This document shows positions 1 through 9,069 of a stretch of 64,000 bases of DNA, piece by piece. The notes beneath the pieces were generated by a model. That model worked only from the letters and a program-made list of their open reading frames with translations, ran no database searches and was not told the origin of the DNA. Both the position numbers and the translations under genes were made by a program. Each line of letters starts with the position of its first letter. The first letter of the stretch is position 1. Source of the stretch: Denitrificimonas halotolerans (GTDB taxonomy: Bacteria > Pseudomonadota > Gammaproteobacteria > Pseudomonadales > Pseudomonadaceae); assembly GCF_034259425.1 (NCBI RefSeq), contig NZ_JAXIVU010000002.1, positions 231,877 through 295,876 of the forward strand, written 5' to 3'.

Positions 1-1193
1 AGCCGGTGTTTGCTGCCCATCATGTCTTTAGCTGAGTTGATGTCATCCTGGACTTGCTCAGACTCTAGGTTCTCACCAATGGCTTTTTTTGCGAGTCGAT
101 TTAGTCGATCTTCCAATATGTCTTGTGGAGTTAACAGCATGGTGAGCGACATCATTGTGTGCTCAGGGAGCTGGTCAAACAGAGCGTTATAGCCATCACC
201 GGTTGCGATTTCTCCTGCAACCTGCCCAATAATGGGTGGCTTGCGGATACGGTCTACCACCATTACACGATGGGGGAGGCCGTCGAAGTACCAGTACCCC
301 TTTTCGTGATCACTGATAGGCTCGCTATTAAATAGTTGTTCGGCAAAATCGTGATCGAACGGCAGTTCAAGTAAGCCTGTATCAGCGCTTTCGTCAGCTG
401 TTTGTTTGTATGGGGCAGCTTTATAAAAGTCAGCTGGGTGCTCAAAGCCTTTGGGTTTTGGGTTGAAAAATGGCATGAGCCAGTTATAAAAACCTTCACC
501 ATCCAGACGCTTGGACGGCACGCCTGCACCGGCCAATGCGCCTGTAAGCCGCTCACAAACCTGCTCTAGCTGAGCAGTAGGTTCAACAACGAAGGAAGAA
601 TTGCTCTCACGCTCTGGAATCCAGCGGTACAGGCATAGATAAACTTGTCGACTTTTTCCACGCCACGGTAGTTTTGTAACGCGTTCATCAAGGAACAGCC
701 CACCTGGTTTTGAAATAGCTACCAGATGATGCTCCATAAGCTCCAGATAATGATCTGTGAAATGTGTGCCGTGGGCTTTATCACTGTCTTCCTTGCGGGC
801 ATCACGAGATTTAATGTATTGCTCCAAGTTGCCCATATATTCAGCTGTTGAGTCAACGTCCTGGCAGAATAGTTGAATCACCCAGGGACTGTCTTCAACC
901 TCTTTAAATGAATCCTGCAGAGCATCTTCAATCATGTCTCGGACAGATTGAAGCCAGTCAGGCATTCGACCTTCGGTTCCTATTGGGCGTAATTCAAAAA
1001 CAGCACCAACACTGCGGCCATCTTCTAGCAAAAAGCACTTATGATCAGACAGGTACTCCACCCAAGGAAGGTATTGGGGAAAGCCTGGGTGCTTGTCGTC
1101 ATACAGCTTTTGCTCGTCAGCAATAGTTGCTCTAGTAGGCTCACCAGAAAGCTTAATATCGGCGGTTGTATTGCGCTTAAACAGAGTTAGCAT
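1..1193 (-). CDS. Conjugative transfer ATPase, TraC/VirB4 type (PFL_4706 family), C-terminal part outside window
   Basis: This reading frame stays open for 397 codons from an ATG at 1193 to the window edge. It begins MLTLFKRNTTADIKLSG and includes the stretch YWYFDGLPHRVMVVD. I recognise it as the N-terminal half of the large VirB4/TraC-like ATPase that energises assembly of the mating-pair-formation secretion channel at the inner membrane. The Walker motifs would lie in the missing C-terminal half. Its start overlaps the stop of the lipoprotein gene by one base, so the two are translationally coupled within the RAQPRD-to-VirB4 transfer operon. Family assignment rests on the N-terminal half and operon position. 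Confidence 0.85.
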   Translation of the reverse strand, partial: MLTLFKRNTTADIKLSGEPTRATIADEQKLYDDKHPGFPQYLPWVEYLSDHKCFLLEDGRSVGAVFELRPIGTEGRMPDWLQSVRDMIEDALQDSFKEVEDSPWVIQLFCQDVDSTAEYMGNLEQYIKSRDARKEDSDKAHGTHFTDHYLELMEHHLVAISKPGGLFLDERVTKLPWRGKSRQVYLCLYRWIPERESNSSFVVEPTAQLEQVCERLTGALAGAGVPSKRLDGEGFYNWLMPFFNPKPKGFEHPADFYKAAPYKQTADESADTGLLELPFDHDFAEQLFNSEPISDHEKGYWYFDGLPHRVMVVDRIRKPPIIGQVAGEIATGDGYNALFDQLPEHTMMSLTMLLTPQDILEDRLNRLAKKAIGENLESEQVQDDINSAKDMMGSKHR

Positions 1194-1606
1194 CAATAGT
1201 CCTCCAGTCGCTCGCCAGGCATGGCGTACTGCACTTTGTTGTATAGTGGGAAAACAGTTGAATAACCGGGTACTGGAGCACCTTCAGAGCCAGCTAGGTG
1301 CGGATAGACGTACATAACGAGATCTGGGTTAGGCAGTCGTTTGAATTGGCTATAAATTTCATTAGCAGCCGTTCGAGTGTAGGCTTGTTGATTGGTGATA
1401 TGAGAATCATCAATCGAGCGTCGCAAAACGCTACGTGCATCCATTAGGTCTTGCTGCATGCCACCACCACCGGCGTTACGCCAAATGTCATGCATTGTCG
1501 TTTCGCCGTGCGGAAAGGTTTTTTCTTTGTTTGTGCTGCACCCCGACACTAGGACGGCAGCGGCAATTAAACTAATCAAGCCAAATGATTTCATCGTGTT
1601 CTTCAT
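1193..1606 (-). CDS. ICE conjugative transfer lipoprotein (TIGR03751 type)
   Basis: A 137-aa protein begins MKNTMKSFGLISLIAAAVL and has a clear lipobox, LVSGC, so it should be a lipid-anchored outer-membrane or periplasmic part of the conjugation machine. In ICEs of this family a small lipoprotein sits between the TraB-like and VirB4-like genes, exactly as here. The ATG at 1606 is preferred because AAGG lies about 9 nt upstream; a second ATG is at 1594. The gene overlaps the end of the upstream TraB-like gene by about 35 bp. The exact function is not known. Confidence 0.82.
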   Translation of the reverse strand: MKNTMKSFGLISLIAAAVLVSGCSTNKEKTFPHGETTMHDIWRNAGGGGMQQDLMDARSVLRRSIDDSHITNQQAYTRTAANEIYSQFKRLPNPDLVMYVYPHLAGSEGAPVPGYSTVFPLYNKVQYAMPGERLEDY

Positions 1607-2999
1607 TGTGTTTAACCTTGCGTCCAAAATTTTCGTAATCGAGAGTGATTTCACGGTCAATATGTACAGCGACCTCTTGGTGGGGAGGCACATAAACAGC
1701 AGCAAATGCCTGGCCGTACATTTTTCCTACCCAATCCTGAATATCGCCGACACCTCTTTGCAAAATCGCATTGAATGCCTGATCGTTGTCAGTGATTGTG
1801 GTGCCACCGGCAGAAACCTGTACGTTGTTACCATCACTGGAGAAGATGCGGGCGATTGCAGCACCTGCTGCTGTGATCAGGCTGTTATTGGTGATGTATT
1901 CCTTGGCATTGGACTTGCGGTCCCCTGCAATGCACGGAATACCAAAGGGGTCACTGATGTAGCCAATACCACCTGTAATGCTGTTACGGTTCTGGCTACC
2001 TGATGAACTGCGGTTACGCTGTATTTTTTCAGGCTCCGGAAGGGTGCGGATGGTGCCGTCTTCAAAAATAAAGGTGATGGTTTCTACCTGACCGCGAACA
2101 CAGGAAAGAGTCCAGTCACCTTGAGCTGTGCCTGACATCACAGCACCGCTAATTTCTGGTAACTCAATACCGTTGGCAGCTAAGTTATCCTTGCCCAGCA
2201 GAACCTTGAAGGGGTAGGGGTCATTCACCGTACCGTCAACGGGTACACGGCCAATAAGTGCAGTCATGCTGATCGAGCCAAGCAAAGTTGAGTTTTCAGC
2301 AATTGTGAAGACTGGATCCACGTTATCGTTACGGTTCTTGGCCTCTTTACTGTCGTCAGGAGAGCCTAGTGAGCTCTTTGCAGCTTGCTGCTGTTTGTCC
2401 AGGACTGAACCATCGAGAGGGTTCTTGAAAGAAGATGGAAAAGCGAAAGGACTGTCCTTGACTCCACCTCGGGTATCAGTTTCAAGTCCATCACTCGGAT
2501 CTATCCAAATAATCTCAGCTGCGTTCTTGCTTTCTTCCTGTTCCAGTCCTAGACCAATTGGAAAATCGGACATGCTTCCGTTGGAAACTTTGTTTTCAAG
2601 CTCAGACATCATCTGCATCATTTGGCTTGTGAGTTGCTGGGCTTCTGCTTTAACAGCATCGCTTTCACTGTTGGCACGAGCGAGAGTCTGCTCCATGCGC
2701 TTTTCCCATTCACGGCTGCGTTCTTCAAGATCACGATTGGTATCAGATAATTGATCATTTTTATCGTTAGCTGATTTGATTTGAGTACGCATGTGGCGTA
2801 ACTCACCGACCAGGGTACGCAGGGTATCCGCAGGAGTGTCGCCCTCAATGCCAAGTTCACGCGCTTCTTCTTGAGTGAGCATCAACTCTGCTGCAGCGCG
2901 CTGTGAGTCTGAAGGTTGGCGGGGTTGAGCAAATATGATGATCAAAACGCCTATGATCAGGGCGGGCACCACAAACTTGAATAAAACATTACTTTTCAT
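1572..2999 (-). CDS. TraB/VirB10-like conjugation protein (PFL_4705 family)
   Basis: This 475-aa protein begins with a short cytoplasmic stretch, then one membrane segment (about residues 7-25), a charged coiled coil (about 60-140) and a periplasmic domain. That layout matches TraB/VirB10 scaffold proteins, which bridge the inner and outer membranes in a type IV secretion channel. The C-terminal domain contains the pattern LIGRVPVDGTVNDPYPFK, typical of ICE TraB homologues. It overlaps the upstream TraK-like gene by 11 bp and the downstream lipoprotein gene, so all three should be co-translated. Confidence 0.85.
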   Translation of the reverse strand: MKSNVLFKFVVPALIIGVLIIIFAQPRQPSDSQRAAAELMLTQEEARELGIEGDTPADTLRTLVGELRHMRTQIKSANDKNDQLSDTNRDLEERSREWEKRMEQTLARANSESDAVKAEAQQLTSQMMQMMSELENKVSNGSMSDFPIGLGLEQEESKNAAEIIWIDPSDGLETDTRGGVKDSPFAFPSSFKNPLDGSVLDKQQQAAKSSLGSPDDSKEAKNRNDNVDPVFTIAENSTLLGSISMTALIGRVPVDGTVNDPYPFKVLLGKDNLAANGIELPEISGAVMSGTAQGDWTLSCVRGQVETITFIFEDGTIRTLPEPEKIQRNRSSSGSQNRNSITGGIGYISDPFGIPCIAGDRKSNAKEYITNNSLITAAGAAIARIFSSDGNNVQVSAGGTTITDNDQAFNAILQRGVGDIQDWVGKMYGQAFAAVYVPPHQEVAVHIDREITLDYENFGRKVKHNEEHDEIIWLD

Positions 3000-3831
3000 G
3001 GCTTAGCTCCTGGGTAGATTCAGGTGCCATCAAAGCCAGAGGTAAGAATTTTTCTAACCCCCCATGGCGGGTGATCATATAGGCAATAGTCGTGTCTTCA
3101 GGGGTGCCAAGTGAGCCTAGCCAAGCGTGCTGAAAAGCCACTGAATACAGATTGGCTTGCACGTCTCTAGGATCCAGTTCAACTTTACCTGCGCGTTGAT
3201 GCTGGATACGCACCGCTGTAAGGGTGTAACTGCCCAGTTTAAAAGCCGCGACTGCTTCCGCTTTGATGGGTAGCATGGGTAAAACAGGTAAGTTTCCTGA
3301 AACTTTGACAGGCACTTGCCTGAGTCCCGCAACGGGTTCAACTGTGCGCATTGGCGCATATAGCATTTGTGCTGCATAGCGAGTAAGCGCAACAGGTGCG
3401 GGAATGCTTAATGCTTTATTTTGTACTTTAGCGAGCTGCTCCTTTGATTCAGTGCTGCGCTGATATTGAACATCCCCATCGTATAGAATCCGCATTGGCT
3501 CAAGAGGCTTATCCGTTGCCGGTACTGTGCCAATATCCAGCAGGATTAGCTCACCTGTTTCAACATCCTGAACCTGCAGTCGTGATGGTTCAATTTCGTC
3601 AGTTGCTAGTAGATACAGGGCTCCTGATGCTGACTGGACGCGTAACTGGCCAGTAAGCTGGCTAGACACACCCACTCGGACATTTTTATCAAGAAAAATA
3701 ACCCGTTCTTGGTCTTTAACCAACGGTACAGGGATTGGCAGACGTTCCCATTGGATCAGCTCAATAGCAAAGGCTGGTGCGCAGCTCAGTAGCAGCCCTA
3801 CAGCCATAATTCGTTTTAAACTAGACTTCAT
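2989..3831 (-). CDS. TraK/VirB9-like periplasmic conjugation protein (PFL_4704 family)
   Basis: A 280-aa protein opens with a Sec signal peptide (MKSSLKRIMAVGLLLSCAPAFA) and is then soluble. Position between the VirB8-like and TraB-like genes and the stretch RVIFLDKNVRVGVSSQ support the PFL_4704 family, the TraK/VirB9-like ring component of the outer-membrane core complex. It overlaps the upstream gene by 4 bp (ATGA) and the downstream one by 11 bp. The role is inferred from position and family; no catalytic motif is expected. Confidence 0.84.
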   Translation of the reverse strand: MKSSLKRIMAVGLLLSCAPAFAIELIQWERLPIPVPLVKDQERVIFLDKNVRVGVSSQLTGQLRVQSASGALYLLATDEIEPSRLQVQDVETGELILLDIGTVPATDKPLEPMRILYDGDVQYQRSTESKEQLAKVQNKALSIPAPVALTRYAAQMLYAPMRTVEPVAGLRQVPVKVSGNLPVLPMLPIKAEAVAAFKLGSYTLTAVRIQHQRAGKVELDPRDVQANLYSVAFQHAWLGSLGTPEDTTIAYMITRHGGLEKFLPLALMAPESTQELSHEK

Positions 3832-4472
3832 AGAGCACCTTCACCTTCAATTTCCAGTCGTTGAATTTGACCTGCAAAACAATCCAGAGCGAGGCCGTAA
3901 GGGTTCTGCTTTGGATCAACGTCATGGCGCAGAACCCGAAGCGGGTAGCGTGATGCGCTACGTTTTACGGGCTCGTTCAAAAAATACTCATCAGCGTTAA
4001 GATCCAAATTTACAATCCATGAGTTTCTTGAGTCCTGGATGACTCGGTATTCAGGGTTATCAATAAATCCACGTCCTATTAGTTCGTATATTCCACGAAC
4101 TCTGTTCCGCAACTCGCCGGCTGTTCGACGCTTTTTAACGTCATCCTGTAATTCGGCGCGACAGGAATCCGTTAACAGATGCCTCATTCGCTCAATATTT
4201 TTTTCATAATCAATATTGCCGTCATTGGGCCAGCGATTAAGTTGTTGATACACATATAGTCCAAAGCCATAGACGCTTTCAGGCGGAACATCCCACCACA
4301 AGCGAGTTGAGCCCGAGCGTAAGTCGGGTGGAACATGCACTGTCAAATTGTCAGGAGCTGTTTTCCAGCCATAGAAAAAAGCACCGGCAACAATTGCAAT
4401 CCCCACAATGGCTCCTCGCAATGTATTGATATGAGCTTTTTGCTGATCAATCGTATTTTTAAACCGGCTCAC
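3828..4472 (-). CDS. TraE/VirB8-like conjugation protein (PFL_4703 family)
   Basis: This 214-aa protein has a short basic N-terminus, one membrane helix (about 19-37) and a periplasmic domain of about 170 residues, the layout of VirB8/TraE inner-membrane nucleation proteins. I place it in the PFL_4703 family by length and operon position. It follows the PFL_4702-like and TIGR03750-like genes with a 2-bp gap, and its stop overlaps the start of the TraK-like gene. Many Arg residues (RRTAGELRNRVRG) occupy the centre of the protein. Confidence 0.84.
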   Translation of the reverse strand: MSRFKNTIDQQKAHINTLRGAIVGIAIVAGAFFYGWKTAPDNLTVHVPPDLRSGSTRLWWDVPPESVYGFGLYVYQQLNRWPNDGNIDYEKNIERMRHLLTDSCRAELQDDVKKRRTAGELRNRVRGIYELIGRGFIDNPEYRVIQDSRNSWIVNLDLNADEYFLNEPVKRSASRYPLRVLRHDVDPKQNPYGLALDCFAGQIQRLEIEGEGAL

Positions 4473-4474
4473 AG

Positions 4475-4903
4475 TTATCTCTCCAAACTGGAATTGTTTG
4501 ATTTACGTTGAATATGTTTCTCATCTCGTCGAATTGACCAAGGTCCAGAACGTAAAATTAACTCTGCTCCTTGCCCCATCGGGAATCCTTTTTTGGCCAT
4601 CTGGTACTGGACTACACGGTAGATCCATGTGTTTGGCTTGCCGCGTTTAAGTCGGCGAATCATTCCACCTCCGAACACAATCGCAATGCCGGGTCCAATG
4701 AGTAAAATTGAAGCGAGTAGCGCAGTAGTCTCACCGGTCAAAGCCATTAGAAATAATCCTAAGGGTAGGCCCATAGCTGCTCCTGTTCCCCCTACAAGAA
4801 ACAGTTCATCCGAGGTCATACCTCTAAAGACAGTTGGATCTCGGTCAAGGCGGCCCGGCAGAAATAGCACAGTGCCGTCCGGGGCTTTTTCAAGTGATGA
4901 CAT
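4475..4903 (-). CDS. TraL-like inner-membrane conjugation protein (TIGR03750 type)
   Basis: A 142-aa protein carries two adjacent hydrophobic segments (about 30-52 and 54-75) followed by a basic cytoplasmic tail (RRLKRGKPNTWIYR). This matches the TraL/VirB3-like small membrane protein of ICE transfer operons, thought to sit beside the pilin and VirB4 at the inner membrane. The start ATG at 4903 has AAGGAG about 8 nt upstream. It lies 2 bp before the VirB8-like gene and 41 bp after the TIGR03745-like gene. Confidence 0.8.
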   Translation of the reverse strand: MSSLEKAPDGTVLFLPGRLDRDPTVFRGMTSDELFLVGGTGAAMGLPLGLFLMALTGETTALLASILLIGPGIAIVFGGGMIRRLKRGKPNTWIYRVVQYQMAKKGFPMGQGAELILRSGPWSIRRDEKHIQRKSNNSSLER

Positions 4904-4944
4904 ACTTCGCTCCTTGCTTCATATTTGATCTAGTAAAGGGTTAA

Positions 4945-5319
4945 TTATTGGGCGTTGATACCAGTCAGGGCGCTAATGCCGCCCATTTTTCCGAGCATCC
5001 AGAAAACAACAACGAGCATGATTGCACCGACCAGTGCTACCGCACCGAAATCTGTCCAAGTTTTCTTGCCTTTCTGCACTTCGCTAAATACCGCGATGGC
5101 ATAGTAGGCAACACCCAGAAAGCCTAATGCTGCCACCACCAATCCTGCGAAGTTGAAACCCTGACCAGCAGTCCCTTTTGCATCCTTCAAAAATTCTTTC
5201 GCGTCAACGCCACCAAAGCTTCCTCCATTGGCAAAGACAGGCGCTGTAGCGATGCTGCAGAACAACATGAGTAATGTATTGCCTGCAGTGGCTTTAACTT
5301 TCTGTAATATTTTTAGCAT
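4945..5319 (-). CDS. ICE membrane protein (TIGR03745/PFL_4702 type), possible conjugative pilin
   Basis: This 124-aa protein has a signal-like N-terminus ending near PVFA, a Gly-rich stretch, and two hydrophobic helices (about 55-78 and 93-115). The size and layout, a cleaved leader and two helices, resemble VirB2/TraA-type pilins, and it occupies the pilin position in the operon. The ATG at 5319 is chosen because GGAG stands 9 nt upstream; the open frame continues back to a TTG at 5334. Pilin identity is inference; family membership is better supported. Confidence 0.78.
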   Translation of the reverse strand: MLKILQKVKATAGNTLLMLFCSIATAPVFANGGSFGGVDAKEFLKDAKGTAGQGFNFAGLVVAALGFLGVAYYAIAVFSEVQKGKKTWTDFGAVALVGAIMLVVVFWMLGKMGGISALTGINAQ

Positions 5320-5346
5320 TTGATTTTTCTCCAATTTATGTAAGTT

Positions 5347-5598
5347 TTATGTTGCAAATCTTGCAAAAAATGCAATTAGGATCATGATTAAAAGAGTCGC
5401 TCGTATATAAACCCCCCCTGCATCGCCGAAAGTAATCCTCCTCTTTACCCAGGCTTGATAAGTGTTGATTAATAGCCAGGCAGCCCATAACAACGCGAGC
5501 GCCATTAAAAATAGGGAGAACAGTTCGTAGAACATTGCTGACCCGGCTCCACCGGCGGCAGTTGTGAATGCCGCTTGTTGCTCTGCTGTGAGGCTCAT
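5347..5598 (-). CDS. Small ICE membrane protein (PFL_4701/TIGR03758 family)
   Basis: An 83-aa protein has two membrane helices (about 21-45 and 61-80) joined by a basic loop (YQAWVKRRITFGDAGG). It is the PFL_4701-type protein that follows the RAQPRD gene in this superfamily; its start overlaps the RAQPRD stop by 4 bp (ATGA). The exact role is unknown; by position it is an inner-membrane part of mating-pair formation. Confidence 0.8.
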   Translation of the reverse strand: MSLTAEQQAAFTTAAGGAGSAMFYELFSLFLMALALLWAAWLLINTYQAWVKRRITFGDAGGVYIRATLLIMILIAFFARFAT

Positions 5599-5966
5599 TT
5601 CGAGCTCTCTGAGGCAGTAGTGTTGAGTTCACGCCTGTCACGAGTGTATGAACTCGCCAGCTCTCCGTGCAGTTCCCGAGGCTGGGCGCGGTTGGGCGTC
5701 ATGTAATGTTCAATGCCAAGCTGGATTTTTTTGAGATCACGCTCCAGGCTTTCATAGTCGAACCAGAAGCGCTCAGTTTCTGTAGGTGTGATTTTTTCGT
5801 GTGCAGCAACAGTGATCCGCTGTGCATTTTTTACTTGCTTCAGAATGAGAGAAAGTTGCTCACGCTCAAAAACCTCACTGGCTATTGCTTGTGTGGACAA
5901 CAGGCCGCTAAGGACCAATGTGAATGTGATTTTTTTAAATCGTGAAAAATGAAAACAAGTATCCAT
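5595..5966 (-). CDS. RAQPRD-family ICE protein
   Basis: This 123-aa secreted protein has an N-terminal signal sequence (through about residue 30, ending TQAIAS) and carries the signature RAQPRE near residue 93, the motif that names the RAQPRD family of ICE proteins. It is the first gene of the transfer operon running leftward to the VirB4-like ATPase. The start ATG at 5966 has GGAG about 9 nt upstream. A regulatory box (6034-6061) lies 67 bp before it, so this is probably an operon head. The molecular role is not known. Confidence 0.85.
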   Translation of the reverse strand: MDTCFHFSRFKKITFTLVLSGLLSTQAIASEVFEREQLSLILKQVKNAQRITVAAHEKITPTETERFWFDYESLERDLKKIQLGIEHYMTPNRAQPRELHGELASSYTRDRRELNTTASESSK

Positions 5967-6033
5967 ATCAGTCGCTCCGCACGTGTGCTGTTATGGATAC
6001 CTACTTTATGCGGTTCAAAAAAAAAGAATGCAA

Positions 6034-6061
6034 AAACCCGATACTCGTGGCAGCGGATTAA
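6034..6061 (-). promoter_or_regulatory. ICE regulon box, copy 4 (RAQPRD-VirB4 operon)
   Basis: On the plus strand the site reads AAACCCGA, 12 bases, CGGATTAA. In the gene sense it is TTAATCCG-N12-TCGGGTTT, ending 67 bp before the RAQPRD start. Three other copies with identical spacing stand before other ICE operon heads. Confidence 0.65.
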
Positions 6062-6095
6062 ATTGCAGTCAAAATTGGCTCTGCTTGTGTGGTTC

Positions 6096-6821
6096 TTAGA
6101 GATACTTCTTGAACGTGGCAATTGTTACGACGATGGCCACGCCAAGCGAAATCGCACAAGGAATTAGGATTAACTGAGGATGTATGGAAATCGGGGCGGC
6201 TAGATAAAGCACCCAAGGAGCAAAGATTAACGGAACGATCATCATTTTTGCTCGGTGATAAATGAAGCTGCTTTCACGCCCAGCTCCAAACTTACGGATA
6301 TCTCTTCGCATTAGTCCATCTACTGACGCCGTCATAATGCTGAGAATAAACAGAGGAATTGAAAGCACTAGAATCGACAATCGAATCATAAAGGTCATGA
6401 TGACAAACATCGTTGCTAAGATGTAGTCCTCAGCAATAAGGTAAGCAGTGGCCACGTAAGCAGCTGTACCGTTATTTGCTGCCATGGCCGGTGCGTTTCG
6501 AGACAGATCGGCTAAGCCAGTTTTGACAAACAACCAATCAAATATGGTGTCAAGAATAACGCCAATGGTTGCACCTGGGGAACTTAGAATTAGTGACTGT
6601 TTGAAACCATCATCCAGCCAGCTTAGTTCTGTATCAAGCATGTCTTTGCTATGTTTCCAGCCCTCATCTGGCCACCATAGGGCGATACCAACGTATTCAA
6701 TAAGCAAAGATATCACGAGAGAAATAAGTAGCAGTCCGATCACTTTCCACATCATTCTCCAGGCTTTACCGACGAAGGTTTTCGGTTCTTGGGGCTGCTG
6801 TTGGGTTTTTTGTTCAGCCAT
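6096..6821 (-). CDS. ICE inner-membrane protein (PFL_4697/TIGR03747 family)
   Basis: This 241-aa protein has four hydrophobic segments (about 24-50, 132-160, 190-210 and 215-236) and follows TraD with overlapping stop and start codons. The N-terminus (MAEQKTQQQPQEPKTFVGKA) is hydrophilic. Its position after the coupling protein identifies the PFL_4697 family, which is thought to work with TraD at the membrane. It is the last gene of the operon that starts with the PilL-like gene; the next operon begins 130 bp downstream with its own regulatory box. Confidence 0.82.
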   Translation of the reverse strand: MAEQKTQQQPQEPKTFVGKAWRMMWKVIGLLLISLVISLLIEYVGIALWWPDEGWKHSKDMLDTELSWLDDGFKQSLILSSPGATIGVILDTIFDWLFVKTGLADLSRNAPAMAANNGTAAYVATAYLIAEDYILATMFVIMTFMIRLSILVLSIPLFILSIMTASVDGLMRRDIRKFGAGRESSFIYHRAKMMIVPLIFAPWVLYLAAPISIHPQLILIPCAISLGVAIVVTIATFKKYL

Positions 6822-9058
6822 CAGTAATCACCATCATCCATGTCAACATGGTCATCAGTGTCATCATCACTATCATAGTCGTAATGATCATCAGTACTTT
6901 CGAAATCAGTACCATCCCTAGATAGAGTGTGAAATGCATCGCCTAATGACTCGAAGCCAGTGAGGCCGTTTAGGCCAGCCAATGATGTGGCTGTGGTTGC
7001 ACTGCTGCTGCTCCACCATGCTCCTGCATTTTCGTTATAATCTTTTCGCATCTGCATTGCTAATTCCTGCAGGTTGTCCGGCAGATTTTCGTCTGGATCA
7101 GGTTTTGGTAGCGGCATACGCACTTTCCAAAGCTGGCCACCCTCCTGCAGTGAGAACATCTGACCTTTAGGTAGCTTTACGATATGGGCTGGCTCTAACA
7201 GTGGCATGCTGGTGGCACTGACCCTGTCTTGTGAGCTTGAAGTGAAGTCTGTGGCACTGTCTGGGTCTGAAGAATCGGTTGCACCTGATACCAAGGTGTT
7301 GGTCAGCACGTTCACTTTCTGTAGCTGTTTAGTTAGCAGTTCGGCGGTTTTGGTCTCACGCACACGTAGCATCTGCAGCGTGTTGAAGTTACCGACTACT
7401 TGACCAGCCTTGGCCGCATTACCAATTCGTGCCTCGATGTCACTGATGGTCTGAGTGTAAGCGGTCACCTGCATACCGGCACCACCGCCTTTATTGATTA
7501 GAGGGATAAACTCATCACCCATGAGTTCGTTAAATTCATCTGCATGCAAGTTGATCGGAATCTTGTCTTGGCCAGATCCACCAGGTACACCTTCGTCAAT
7601 ACCGTGCTTGTAAATGTGCCCAGCAACTGACACAAGGTCAGCAAACATTGAGTTACCAACGGCTGATGCAACCGTTGAGTCCGACATTGCATCCAACCCC
7701 ACATAAACCACACCCCGTTTACGGATGATTTGCATCCAGTCAAAAATTGGGCGTGGATCTGTCATATCGAGATAGTCGGGAGCCAGAAGCTCTGCTGTTT
7801 TACCTGTTGTCAGTTTTTCAAGAAGCGGTAAAAGCGAGGCTACAATTTTGTCAAAATATGTCCGGTCATACCGTACCGCTGAACGCAGTCCATCCATCAC
7901 CGGATCGTAAAAGCCTGTTTGCGCAATGTACTGCTCAACTGCTACTACTCGCTTATCACGACCTTGCATATTTCTGGGGATGTTTTTGTCGTTCAGTTTG
8001 TTTTCTATTTCTACAATAATTTCCCAGGCATTTTTATGACCTGCTCGTTCAAAAGCGATATGGGCGTATTCAATGAATAGCTCATCAATGTTTACAACGT
8101 GTCGTGCAATTTGAATGTAGTCGGGCCGGTGTCCGAGTTCGTTTAGTGCTTTTGCAATAATGTTTACAAACCGCCACGCAAACTCGCGGAATGCCGCTGA
8201 GTTGCCCTCTCCAGACAGTTGACCTGAAACCCGTCCAGCGACTTCTGAAATACGCCCAAAGCGACCAATGGCGTTGTATCGAGCCGAAATTTCTGGATAG
8301 CCCAAGTGAAACACATAAAATTCTTTTTGGCGGCCTGCACGCTTGCATTCCATGTACATCCGTTTCAAAAGGTCTGCATCACCCTTGGGGTCAAACATAA
8401 TTGTTACGTCACCCCGGTGGATGTCCTGTGTCACGTAAACCTCTGCAAGCCGAGTTTTTCCTACTCGTGTTGTACCAACGACAAGCGTGTGTCCAACTCG
8501 CTCAGAAAGAGGTGTGTAGGCATCTTTTTCGTTTGGTTCAACTCCGTGAATGAATGCCGAACCACCCACGGGTGGCAATGGACGGACAGGATTCCAAGGT
8601 GAATCAAGCTGCGTCAGTTTCGGGATAAATGACAGGATTGATGTCGTTCCTTCGAGTTTCTTCTCTAGAGATCGGGCTGTACGAAATAGCTTTGAAGGCT
8701 CAACAAAGTGTGCTGCCTGTGGGTCTTGGGCATCCATGAGTCGTTGGGTATGAATGCGGGTCCATTCAAATCCTTTACCCATAAATAAAAATTTATTACT
8801 GACAGGTATTTGACTGCTGGTCATTTCATAGACTGGCAGACGTTTTAAGTTGCGGCGATACCGGAGGACATCCATACCTTGCTTAAAGCGTATGGCTCCG
8901 ATCAGGCCGTAACAACCCCCAGCTGCCCAACCCATACTAGGAGCAAGCGCAACGGCCCACGGCGAATGGACACACAATGCCGCCGCCCCGAAGCAGGTCC
9001 ATGCAGTATAAAACTCAACGGCAGGACGTAGTTTTGACTCAAGGATATGTTTGGCCAT
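6821..9058 (-). CDS. traD: Type IV coupling protein TraD (SXT_TraD-like)
   Basis: A 745-aa protein has two N-terminal membrane segments (about 18-36 and 40-56), Walker A GTTRVGKT (195-202), and a Walker B-type region with HADEFNEL. It is the VirD4/TraD coupling ATPase that brings the relaxase-bound DNA strand to the secretion channel. The C-terminal 35 residues are extremely rich in Asp (DYDSDDDTDDHVDMDDGDY), an acidic tail that may contact the relaxosome. It follows the PFL_4695 gene by 11 bp and overlaps the PFL_4697 gene. Confidence 0.93.
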   Translation of the reverse strand: MAKHILESKLRPAVEFYTAWTCFGAAALCVHSPWAVALAPSMGWAAGGCYGLIGAIRFKQGMDVLRYRRNLKRLPVYEMTSSQIPVSNKFLFMGKGFEWTRIHTQRLMDAQDPQAAHFVEPSKLFRTARSLEKKLEGTTSILSFIPKLTQLDSPWNPVRPLPPVGGSAFIHGVEPNEKDAYTPLSERVGHTLVVGTTRVGKTRLAEVYVTQDIHRGDVTIMFDPKGDADLLKRMYMECKRAGRQKEFYVFHLGYPEISARYNAIGRFGRISEVAGRVSGQLSGEGNSAAFREFAWRFVNIIAKALNELGHRPDYIQIARHVVNIDELFIEYAHIAFERAGHKNAWEIIVEIENKLNDKNIPRNMQGRDKRVVAVEQYIAQTGFYDPVMDGLRSAVRYDRTYFDKIVASLLPLLEKLTTGKTAELLAPDYLDMTDPRPIFDWMQIIRKRGVVYVGLDAMSDSTVASAVGNSMFADLVSVAGHIYKHGIDEGVPGGSGQDKIPINLHADEFNELMGDEFIPLINKGGGAGMQVTAYTQTISDIEARIGNAAKAGQVVGNFNTLQMLRVRETKTAELLTKQLQKVNVLTNTLVSGATDSSDPDSATDFTSSSQDRVSATSMPLLEPAHIVKLPKGQMFSLQEGGQLWKVRMPLPKPDPDENLPDNLQELAMQMRKDYNENAGAWWSSSSATTATSLAGLNGLTGFESLGDAFHTLSRDGTDFESTDDHYDYDSDDDTDDHVDMDDGDY

Positions 9059-9069
9059 GCTTTTGCTCC

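Noticed and set aside
1458..2003. 181-aa plus-strand frame
   Set aside because: It is antisense to the lipoprotein and TraB-like genes, which have family support and coupled starts.
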